Positions 10,994 through 20,318 of a DNA stretch of 64,000 bases are shown in pieces. Position numbers and translations under genes: made by a program. The stretch is from JAEXOD01 sp964652025 (GTDB taxonomy: Bacteria > Bacteroidota > Ignavibacteria > Ignavibacteriales > Melioribacteraceae), in the NCBI GenBank assembly GCA_964652025.1, contig CAZYZX010000006.1, positions 133,155 to 197,154 of the forward strand, in the 5' to 3' direction. The notes under the pieces were generated by a model. The model worked only from the letters and a program-made list of their open reading frames with translations, ran no database searches and was not told the origin of the DNA. The stretch's first letter is position 1. Every line of letters begins with the position of its first letter.

Positions 10994-13072
10994 ATGGAAA
11001 AAGCTACAAAAGTAAAAAAAGAAAGTAAAGAAAATAGACCAACAGGGAAAATAGACAGTTTTGGAGGCTTAACCAAAAACGAGCTAATGAATGCCTTAAC
11101 ATTAATGTATTTAGCAAGGCAAATAGATCACAAAATAATGAATTTGATAAAACAGGGAAAAGCCTTTTTTCATATAGCAGGAGCAGGTCACGAAGCAACA
11201 CAAATAGCATTTGGCTTAAATTTAACTGCAAAAAAAGATTGGGGATTTCCGTATTATAGGGATATGGCGTTTATGCTTGCATTAGGAACAAAACCTGAAG
11301 AAGTATTTTTGCAAGCATTAGCAAAGGAAACCGACTTAATGACTGGAGGAAGGCAGATGCCTTGCCACTGGGGAAGTAAAGAGTTAAATGTTCCAACACA
11401 ATCTAGCCCAACAGGAACACAATTTTTACAAGCAGTAGGGGCAGCATTAGCAGCAAGAAAAAAAGGAAGTGATGCGGTTGTATACGTTAGTAGTGGTGAA
11501 GGTACAACAAGCCAAGGTGAGTTTCACGAAGCAGTTAATTGGGCTGCTAGAGAAAAATTACCCGTCATTTTTGTTATTCAAAATAATAAATGGGCTATAT
11601 CTGTTCCTGTTCAAAACCAAACTGCCGGCAAAAATGCTTCCGTTTTAGAAATGATGAAAGGATATGATAACTTGTTAAGACTATCTGTTGATGGAACAGA
11701 TTTTTTAGCTGTTAATGCTGTTGCTAATAGTGCGATTAAATATGCAAGACAAGGGAAAGGTCCAGTTTTGGTAGAAGCAAACGTTGTTAGGTTATTTTCC
11801 CATAGTTCTTCCGATGATCAAAAGAAATATAGAGATGAAAAATCTTTACAAGAAGATTTACAAAGAGATCCAATAAATCAATTTGCTAATTTATTAATTA
11901 AAAAAGGAATTCTTACAGAGCTTGCATTTGAAGAATTAAAAAATGAGGTAAATAGAAGAGTAAACGAAGCTGCGGACTGGGCATTAAAAGAACCTGAACC
12001 AAAGCCTGAGACAGCAGAATTATTTGTTTTTGATGAAAGTGGGAAAAAGGACAGATTGATTTATGAAAAAAATGAAAATGAAGGGAAACCAATAGTTCTT
12101 GTAGATGCTATTAACCATGCATTACACGAAGAAATGGAGTTTAACGATAAAATTTATGTTTTTGGTGAAGATGTTGCAGATGGGAAAGGGGGAGTTTTTA
12201 CAAGTACAAAGGGACTTTCTACAAAGTTTGGAAATGATAGAGTATTTAATTCACCTTTAGCAGAAGCAAGTATTGTTGGTGTGGCAACCGGAATGGCTTT
12301 AGCTGGACTAAAACCGTGCGTCGAAATTCAATTTGGGGATTATATTTATCCGGCATTTATGCAAATTAGAGATGAGCTAACAATGTATAGATATCGCTCT
12401 AATAATCTTTTTGAAGCGCCCGTTGTTATAAGAGTCGCAGTTGGTGGTTACATTCATGGTGGTTTGTATCATAGTCAAAATATCGAAGGTTTTTTTGCTC
12501 ATATGCCCGGATTATATATTGTTTATCCAAGCAATGCAGCAGACGCAAAAGGGTTGCTTAAAACAGCGCTAAGGTTAAATGATCCGGTATTGTTTTTAGA
12601 ACACAAAGGACTTTATAGGCAAAGTTATGCAGTTTCTCCTGAACCAGATAAGGATTACTTAATTCCATTTGGTAAAGCTAATATTGTTAAAAAAGGAGAA
12701 GATCTAACAGTTATTACTTATGGTGCAATGGTTCATGAAACAAACTTTGCAATGAAAAAATTAGAGGAAGAAGGCTATAGTATAGAATTAATTGATATAA
12801 GAACTATTATACCTCTTGATACTGAGACGATTATAAATTCTGTTAAAAAGACAGGTAAAGCAATAGTTATACATGAAGATACACTTACAGCTGGATTTGG
12901 TGCAGAAATAGCAGCAAGAATAGCAGATCTTGCTTTTGAATATTTAGATGGACCAGTTAAAAGAATAGCTGCCAAAGATACACCAATACCATATCATCCA
13001 AATTTGGAAAATGTTGTTTTGCCAAATCGAGAAAGAGTTTATAAAGAATTAAAAAATTTATTAAATTACTAA
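10994..13072 (+). CDS. 2-oxo acid dehydrogenase E1, fused alpha and beta subunits
   Basis: 692 residues. Residues 1-340 are an E1-alpha: AGHEATQIAFGL, YYRDMAFMLALG, and a thiamin diphosphate site starting GEGTTSQGEF (GEG in place of the usual GDG) and closing at QNNKWAIS. Residues 365-692 are an E1-beta: GEDVADGKGGVFTSTKGL, FNSPLAEASIVGVATGMAL, EIQFGDYIYPAF, and HEDTLTAGFGAEIAA. The fusion resembles the branched-chain or pyruvate dehydrogenase E1 proteins seen in Bacteroidetes. It lies directly before its E2 and after lipB, so the whole complex is made together. The substrate (pyruvate versus branched-chain oxo acid) is not resolved. Confidence 0.92.
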   Translation: MEKATKVKKESKENRPTGKIDSFGGLTKNELMNALTLMYLARQIDHKIMNLIKQGKAFFHIAGAGHEATQIAFGLNLTAKKDWGFPYYRDMAFMLALGTKPEEVFLQALAKETDLMTGGRQMPCHWGSKELNVPTQSSPTGTQFLQAVGAALAARKKGSDAVVYVSSGEGTTSQGEFHEAVNWAAREKLPVIFVIQNNKWAISVPVQNQTAGKNASVLEMMKGYDNLLRLSVDGTDFLAVNAVANSAIKYARQGKGPVLVEANVVRLFSHSSSDDQKKYRDEKSLQEDLQRDPINQFANLLIKKGILTELAFEELKNEVNRRVNEAADWALKEPEPKPETAELFVFDESGKKDRLIYEKNENEGKPIVLVDAINHALHEEMEFNDKIYVFGEDVADGKGGVFTSTKGLSTKFGNDRVFNSPLAEASIVGVATGMALAGLKPCVEIQFGDYIYPAFMQIRDELTMYRYRSNNLFEAPVVIRVAVGGYIHGGLYHSQNIEGFFAHMPGLYIVYPSNAADAKGLLKTALRLNDPVLFLEHKGLYRQSYAVSPEPDKDYLIPFGKANIVKKGEDLTVITYGAMVHETNFAMKKLEEEGYSIELIDIRTIIPLDTETIINSVKKTGKAIVIHEDTLTAGFGAEIAARIADLAFEYLDGPVKRIAAKDTPIPYHPNLENVVLPNRERVYKELKNLLNY

Positions 13073-13093
13073 TCTATTTTAGGAGTTTGTGCA

Positions 13094-14692
<1,599 letters not shown>

Positions 14693-14713
14693 TAAAATAT
14701 AAAGGTAAAAAAA

Positions 14714-15613
14714 TTGATTATTAATCAACATCAACAGAAATTTAAGGAAGAAGTAGAAAAAACTATTGAGTTGGGTAAACGCCCGGATTGGTTAAAAGTA
14801 AAACTACCAACAGGGCAAAATTATAAAGATGTTTATCATTTAATGCGCAGTAGTAAACTAAATACTGTTTGCGAAGAGGCAAAATGCCCTAATATTGGTG
14901 AGTGCTGGAACGCTAGAACCGCAACTTTTATGATTTTAGGTGATACTTGCACCCGCAGTTGCGGATTTTGTAATATTAAAGTTGGCTTACCAAACGAGTT
15001 AGATCTTGATGAACCAAGAAGAGTTGCAGAATCTGTTGTTCAGTTAAATTTACGTCATGTAGTTATAACATCTGTAAATAGAGATGAACTTAAGGATGGT
15101 GGTTCTTCTATTTTTGCAGAAACAATTAGGTTAATAAGAGAAAAAATGCCCAATTGCACTATTGAAATATTAATCCCAGATTTTAAGGGTGATGAACAGG
15201 CATTTAATATTATTATGCAAAATCCGCCAGATATCCTTAACCATAATTTAGAAACTGTTAAATCTTTATATCATGCAGTTAGGCCACAAGCTAAATACGA
15301 GCGCAGTTTAGAATTAATTAGATGGTTTAAGGAAAGAGGCTTGCGTACAAAAAGCGGAATTATGGTTGGAATTGGAGAAACTTATGACCAAGTTATAGAG
15401 CTTATGCACGATTTACGCGAATATGGATGTGATATTTTAACTATTGGTCAATATTTGCAACCAACAAAAAATCATTTACCTGTGCAAAGATATGTAACTT
15501 TAGACGAGTTTGCTAAATATAAAGAAGAAGGTTTAAAAATGGGATTTTTAGCTGTGGAATCTTCTCCTTTAGTGCGTAGCTCGTACCATGCGGATAAGCA
15601 CGCAAGAATTTAA
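14714..15613 (+). CDS. lipA: Lipoyl synthase
   Basis: 299 residues. A radical SAM enzyme that inserts two sulfurs into the octanoyl chain. Seen: the auxiliary cluster motif CEEAKCPNIGEC (about 53-64), the radical SAM motif CTRSCGFC (about 79-86), GIMVGIGET, and the C-terminal RSSY motif (SPLVRSSYHA). The start is a TTG at 14714 with AAAGG just upstream; no ATG fits better. It closes the lpdA-lipB-E1-E2-lipA operon and is followed by a strong terminator. Confidence 0.96.
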   Translation: MIINQHQQKFKEEVEKTIELGKRPDWLKVKLPTGQNYKDVYHLMRSSKLNTVCEEAKCPNIGECWNARTATFMILGDTCTRSCGFCNIKVGLPNELDLDEPRRVAESVVQLNLRHVVITSVNRDELKDGGSSIFAETIRLIREKMPNCTIEILIPDFKGDEQAFNIIMQNPPDILNHNLETVKSLYHAVRPQAKYERSLELIRWFKERGLRTKSGIMVGIGETYDQVIELMHDLREYGCDILTIGQYLQPTKNHLPVQRYVTLDEFAKYKEEGLKMGFLAVESSPLVRSSYHADKHARI

Positions 15614-15617
15614 CATT

Positions 15618-15648
15618 AAAAGACGCTTTTTATAGCGTCTTTTTTTTA
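15618..15648 (+). terminator. Intrinsic terminator after lipA
   Basis: The stem AGACGCT / AGCGTCT (15621-15627 with 15634-15640) extends by A-T pairs, has a 6-nt loop and is followed by a run of at least 7 T. It ends the lipoylation operon. Confidence 0.9.
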
Positions 15649-15688
15649 TTATATTTAAGATATATTAATCTTTTTATATTGGTGTAGT

Positions 15689-16285
15689 ATGAAGAAATTT
15701 AAAATCGGTGTTACGGGAGGCATTGGCACAGGTAAAAGCATTTTTTGCAATGTGGCTAAAGCTAAAGGGTACCCTGTAATTATTGCAGATGAAGTTGCAA
15801 AAAACCTTTTACGTGAAGATGAAGAAATAAAGCAAAATATTATAAAAGAGTTTGGTAACGAGGCTTATATTAATAACTTACCTAACAATAAGTTTTTAGC
15901 AGATAATGTATTTAGTAATCCAGAAAAGCTTGTTAAAATTAATAGCATTATTCATCCAAAAACTTTAGAAATTATTGATAAATTGATGAAAGATTATCTT
16001 AAAACAAATAATATGGTTTTTGTTGAAAGTGCAATTATTGTGGAAATTGGAATTGAAGAGATGTTTGATTATGTTGTTTTGATAACAGCAAATAAAGAAA
16101 AAAGAATTGAAAGGGTAAAAAAAAGAAGTAATTTAAGTGATGAAGAGATTGAAAAAAGAATTAATAGCCAACTACCAGATGAAACAAAAAAACAATTTGC
16201 AGATTTTACAATAGATAATAATGGAACCGAAGAACAATTTACTAAAAAATGCGAATTTATAATAGACTTAATAGGTAAGTTGTAG
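15689..16285 (+). CDS. coaE: Dephospho-CoA kinase
   Basis: 198 residues. Last step of coenzyme A synthesis. Seen: the P-loop GVTGGIGTGKSIF at the N-terminus, the DEVAKNLL motif (about 32-39), and IHPKTLEIID. The protein ends in the lid/C-terminal helix region typical of the family. It is a single gene after the lipA terminator and is the last housekeeping gene before the accessory island. Confidence 0.95.
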   Translation: MKKFKIGVTGGIGTGKSIFCNVAKAKGYPVIIADEVAKNLLREDEEIKQNIIKEFGNEAYINNLPNNKFLADNVFSNPEKLVKINSIIHPKTLEIIDKLMKDYLKTNNMVFVESAIIVEIGIEEMFDYVVLITANKEKRIERVKKRSNLSDEEIEKRINSQLPDETKKQFADFTIDNNGTEEQFTKKCEFIIDLIGKL

Positions 16286-16327
16286 GGGGAATAAAACATA
16301 TTTAATAAAAATTAAAAAGGGGTAAAA

Positions 16328-19300
16328 ATGGGAAGTGGAATTTTTGCGCAATTTGATCAAAAAGACTTAAATAATATTGCTGCTAGGGGAATTTTAGAAA
16401 AATTAAAGGAAACAAGACAAAAGATTGGGTTTAAAGAAACAGCTAGGAGATTAATTTGGGAACTAATACAAAATGCAAAGGATAATGCATATGTTTGTAA
16501 ATTAAATGGAAGTACTAATGTAAAAATAAGAATTAAACTTATAAATAATAAATTTATTTTTGAACATGATAATGGATATTTTACAAATGATAATATAAGA
16601 GCAATAATTAGAAGAAATTCTTCGGATGACAAAGATAGTGAATTGAAAAAGGTGAAAGATAATGTAACGGGAAAGTTTGGTACAGGTTTTATGACTACTC
16701 ACTTACTATCTGAAAAAGTTACTATAAAAGGATTATTTCAACATGAAAGCTCATTTAAATCTTTTGAATTTGAGCTAGATCGTACTGGGCAGACTAAAGA
16801 AGAAATAATAATTGGTATTAACAAAGCCTTTGAACAAGTAGAAGAATGTATTAAAAAACATAATGATAATTCCGTAAATTTAGCTAACTACAATACATCA
16901 TTTATCTATGAATTAAATGAAGAAGGAATTGAAGTTGCTAAATTAGGATTAGAAGAAATCAAGAATAATATAGGAATAGTTTTATTAAATATACCTTCTA
17001 TTAGTAATTTAGAAATAATTGAAAATGAAAAAACTTATAAATACTTTATAAAGATAATTGATAATTATGAAATTAATAAATTTAAGTTATTTAAACTATT
17101 TTTAAATGATTCAACTTTAAATAATTACTTATGGGCTGATAAACTTAAATTTAGTATTACTATTCCAATTGATTTTGATAAGAATTGTTTTCTTATTAAA
17201 CAAATTGATGAAAATACACCTAGATTGTTTTTGGATTTTCCACTAATTGGAACTGAAATATTGAAACTTCCATTCATAATAAATAGCACTTATTTTGAAC
17301 CAATTGAAACAAGGGATGGAGTGAGTTTAACAAATAGCTATGATAGGATTACAGCAAAAAACAAAGAGTTAATAATAAATGCTAAAAATTTATATTTAAG
17401 TATTGTGGAATATCTGACACATAAGAATAATTGGTATAATTTATATAACTTGGCACGAATTGGAGAACCAGATAATAAAAAATGGTTAGATAATTATTGG
17501 TATAAAAATAATATTATAAATGATATTATAAAAAAAATTACTGAACTACCCATTGTTGAAACTATTAAAGGAAAGCAAGCTATTGAAAAAGACGGTGCAT
17601 ATGTAGATTTTATTAGATACAAAGATGAAAATAAAAGAAAAAACTTATACAATATTTGTAAAAATTTCAATTATTATATATTACCTATATATGAACACCT
17701 AAAATATTGGGATGAAATATTATGGACTAAAAAATATGACTTAAATTTAGAAACCTTAGTTAGTTTCTTGAATAAAATAGAATGTATTGATAACTTAAAG
17801 AAGAACATTTCCTCTGATGTGAATGAATATGTTTTATTAGACAATATATATAATTTTGTCTATGAACAAGAAGCAAAATTTAATTATACTATATATGTCA
17901 ATCAACTCGGTGAGTTTTGCGATTTGTCTAAATTATATATTCCTGAAGATTTAGACGATACTTTAATTGATATTGCCGAAGAATTAGGAATAGATGTTAG
18001 AAAAAAATTATTAAATAAAAATATTACTAGAATCAAAGATTTGAAAAAAATGGATATGGAATATTTGACTAATCAAATAGAAAGAAAAATTTTACATATT
18101 TGGAAGACAAATGAAAGAGTAAATCATAAAGAAATAATGATGAATTTATTTTATTGGATTAGAAATAATGAACAAAAAGCAAAAGAACTTTTTACCAATA
18201 TTTATCCACAACATTTTTTATTAATAGATGATGAACAATTATTTAATAAAGTTACAAAAGCAGATGCTTTAGATACTTATCTTAAAATTAATAAATTAAC
18301 TTATGATGATTTTGAAAAACTAATTAAAGATAACAAGAAACAAACTAAACAAAATAAGAAAATAAATGTAAATACCAATATTAATGATGAAAATAAAATT
18401 GAAAATACTATAACTGATTCAAAAAATCAAAACAAAGATGCAATTAAAGAATATGAAGAGAAATTTTCCAAATTTGAAGAAATACCAGATAAAAAATTTT
18501 TGGAAAATGAACAACAGTTTAATAAGCAATTTTTTATAAAAAACGATGTTATTAGTTTTGAGGATAAATTGTATGAAATAATAGAATCCCTAAATTCTAA
18601 ATGGAAAGGATATATATATCATTTTACACATGTAGAGAATGCTAAAAATATTATTGCTAGTAAAAAATTATTAGCAAGAAATTACACTAAATTTGTTGAC
18701 TCAGCAGGCAAGGGTTATATTCAAACAACTGAAAATATTGTGAAGGATTATGTTAGATTTTATTTTAGACCATTAACACCGACGCAATATTATAATGAAG
18801 GATTAGGTAGATTAACAAAAAATCAAGATCTTCCTCAATGTCCTGTGCCAGTTTTTTTTAAGTTTAATTTAAAGGAAGTATTAAAAAAATATATGCGCAA
18901 GTGCTACATAAGTAATGGAAATTTAAGGCATTATCCAGCTGTTCAATTTGGTAACGATAGTGAAATACTAAAAAAATTTAATTTTGAAAATTTGTATGCT
19001 GAATTTGGCAATTGTGAAATAAATGAATTTTTAGTTGCTTCTCAACAAGAATTTATTATTCAAAGAGAATTCGATTTTTCAGATATTAAAGATTATAGTA
19101 TTATTTGTAGAAATGAAAGTGATAAAGAAACGTTAATGGCTTTACTAAAAGAAGATGATATAGATATTAAAAAAATTATAATAGATGAAGATTTTTATTA
19201 TAATTATAATAGATTTGTAAACATTGATTTGGATAATAGCAGTTTAAATATAGAATTTGCACAAGTATACGAAGATGAACATTTACATATTGTTATTAAT

Positions 19301-19444
19301 AATAATAATCAAAATTTAATAATTCAAACAACAAATTCTTTAAATATATCTCATGATGGATTAAATTTTCATTATGAAATATATTATATTAGTCCCTATA
19401 AACAAAAATGGTTAGTATTTAAAAATGACATTAAAAATAATTAA
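16328..19444 (+). CDS. GHKL ATPase fused to a DarT-like DNA ADP-ribosyltransferase
   Basis: 1038 residues. The N-terminus is a Bergerat-fold ATPase of the HSP90/sacsin type: N-box ELIQNAKDNA (E45, N49), G1-like DNGY (D81), and G2 GKFGTGF (115-121). A long central region (about 250-690) has no domain I recognise and ends in a Lys/Asn-rich linker. Residues about 755-960 look like DarT (DUF4433): YHFTHVENAKNII (from 764), DYVRFYFRPLTPTQY (Y808), and EFLVASQQEF with E900 at the position of the catalytic Glu. DarT ADP-ribosylates thymidine in DNA. A good Shine-Dalgarno (AAGGGG) precedes the ATG, and the 3' end overlaps the macrodomain gene by 20 bases. Inference: a toxin or defence effector under ATP-dependent control. 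Confidence 0.82.
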   Translation: MGSGIFAQFDQKDLNNIAARGILEKLKETRQKIGFKETARRLIWELIQNAKDNAYVCKLNGSTNVKIRIKLINNKFIFEHDNGYFTNDNIRAIIRRNSSDDKDSELKKVKDNVTGKFGTGFMTTHLLSEKVTIKGLFQHESSFKSFEFELDRTGQTKEEIIIGINKAFEQVEECIKKHNDNSVNLANYNTSFIYELNEEGIEVAKLGLEEIKNNIGIVLLNIPSISNLEIIENEKTYKYFIKIIDNYEINKFKLFKLFLNDSTLNNYLWADKLKFSITIPIDFDKNCFLIKQIDENTPRLFLDFPLIGTEILKLPFIINSTYFEPIETRDGVSLTNSYDRITAKNKELIINAKNLYLSIVEYLTHKNNWYNLYNLARIGEPDNKKWLDNYWYKNNIINDIIKKITELPIVETIKGKQAIEKDGAYVDFIRYKDENKRKNLYNICKNFNYYILPIYEHLKYWDEILWTKKYDLNLETLVSFLNKIECIDNLKKNISSDVNEYVLLDNIYNFVYEQEAKFNYTIYVNQLGEFCDLSKLYIPEDLDDTLIDIAEELGIDVRKKLLNKNITRIKDLKKMDMEYLTNQIERKILHIWKTNERVNHKEIMMNLFYWIRNNEQKAKELFTNIYPQHFLLIDDEQLFNKVTKADALDTYLKINKLTYDDFEKLIKDNKKQTKQNKKINVNTNINDENKIENTITDSKNQNKDAIKEYEEKFSKFEEIPDKKFLENEQQFNKQFFIKNDVISFEDKLYEIIESLNSKWKGYIYHFTHVENAKNIIASKKLLARNYTKFVDSAGKGYIQTTENIVKDYVRFYFRPLTPTQYYNEGLGRLTKNQDLPQCPVPVFFKFNLKEVLKKYMRKCYISNGNLRHYPAVQFGNDSEILKKFNFENLYAEFGNCEINEFLVASQQEFIIQREFDFSDIKDYSIICRNESDKETLMALLKEDDIDIKKIIIDEDFYYNYNRFVNIDLDNSSLNIEFAQVYEDEHLHIVINNNNQNLIIQTTNSLNISHDGLNFHYEIYYISPYKQKWLVFKNDIKNN

Positions 19445-20078
19445 AGGTAATATATTTACTTCAAATGCCCAAACACTTGTTAATCCTGTTAATACTGTAG
19501 GTGTAATGGGTGCTGGCTTAGCATTAGAATTTAGATTACGATATCCAGACATGTTCGAAATTTATAAAGAACTTTGTTATAATAGACAAATTGATATTGG
19601 CAAATGTTGGTTATATAAAACTGATAAAAAATGGATATTGAACTTTCCTACAAAAAAACATTGGAAAGATGATTCTAAATTAGAATTTATTACAAAAGGG
19701 CTTGAATGGTTTTTGAAGAATTATAAAGTTAATAATATTCAATCTATTGCGTTTCCAGTTTTAGGGGCTAATTTAGGCAATCTTTCAGAAGAGATTGTTC
19801 TGGATATTATGCAAAAATATTTATTTCAATGTAACCTTGACATTGAAATTTATAAATATGATCCGAATGCTGAAGATGATATGATTCCATATATAAAGCA
19901 AAATCTTAGGAATAAAACTATAAATGAATTTTTATTTATTACTCAGATAAAAACAAAAAATGGTAAAGCTTTATATGAAATGTTGATAAATAATAAAGTT
20001 AAAAATTTAGCAGATTTATTAAATCAAAAGGGAATTGGTGAAATTACAGTACAAAAATTAATTAATTCTTTTTTTTAA
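19425..20078 (+). CDS. DarG-like macrodomain protein (probable antitoxin)
   Basis: 217 residues. Residues 1-155 are a macrodomain: KIIKGNIFTSNAQTLVNPVN, then the ADP-ribose-binding loop VGVMGAGLALEF, and FPVLGANLGNLSEE. In DarTG systems the DarG macrodomain removes ADP-ribose from DNA. Residues 155-217 form a short helical tail ending in a helix-hairpin-helix-like LADLLNQKGIGEITVQKLI. This is shorter than the usual DarG C-terminal domain that binds DarT. The start ATG lies inside the preceding DarT gene (20-base overlap), which points to coupled translation and a toxin-antitoxin pair. The macrodomain is firm; the antidote role follows from context. Confidence 0.85.
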   Translation: MTLKIIKGNIFTSNAQTLVNPVNTVGVMGAGLALEFRLRYPDMFEIYKELCYNRQIDIGKCWLYKTDKKWILNFPTKKHWKDDSKLEFITKGLEWFLKNYKVNNIQSIAFPVLGANLGNLSEEIVLDIMQKYLFQCNLDIEIYKYDPNAEDDMIPYIKQNLRNKTINEFLFITQIKTKNGKALYEMLINNKVKNLADLLNQKGIGEITVQKLINSFF

Positions 20079-20115
20079 ATTTTATTTGTAGATTTTGTAA
20101 AAAATAATTATATGT

Positions 20116-20298
20116 GCTTTGAGTTTAACGTTTTATGCTAGATGTTACATCTGGCTTAGTTATCATGCAATACAAAAATATACCAATATTTGCTGTCCTA
20201 TTAGTGTTGGGATTAAACGCAGCAACAAAGCGCAGGTCCATTAAAATTTAACTGCTGGACAATGCTTGGATAAACTTAAAGCCTCATTTGTATGAGGC
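20116..20298 (+). ncRNA. Putative structured ncRNA upstream of a reverse transcriptase (retron/DRT-like)
   Basis: The gap between the macrodomain gene and the reverse transcriptase folds well. A 12-bp closing helix pairs GCTTTGAGTTTA (20116-20127) with TAAACTTAAAGC (20271-20282) with one G-U. Inside lie a hairpin GCTAGATG-TTA-CATCTGGC (20137-20155), a helix TTGCTG / CAGCAA (20190-20195 with 20220-20225), and AAGC / GCTT (20228-20231 with 20264-20267) enclosing GTCCA / TGGAC (20236-20240 with 20256-20260). GCAG / CTGC (20232-20235 with 20252-20255) would cross the last helix, so a pseudoknot or switch is possible. A terminator hairpin follows. The layout resembles the a1-msr-msd-a2 arrangement of retrons. 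A weak promoter candidate is TTGTAG (20086), 17 nt, TATATG (20109). All pairings were found by eye. Confidence 0.6.
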
Positions 20299-20310
20299 GT
20301 TTTTTTTTCG
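20281..20310 (+). terminator. Intrinsic terminator between the ncRNA and the reverse transcriptase
   Basis: The stem GCCTCAT / ATGAGGC (20281-20287 with 20292-20298) has a TTGT loop and is followed by 9 T. Its first two bases also belong to the closing helix of the ncRNA, so the two structures may compete. The reverse transcriptase ATG is only 11 bases past the T-run. Confidence 0.85.
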
Positions 20311-20318
20311 AGAAAAAA

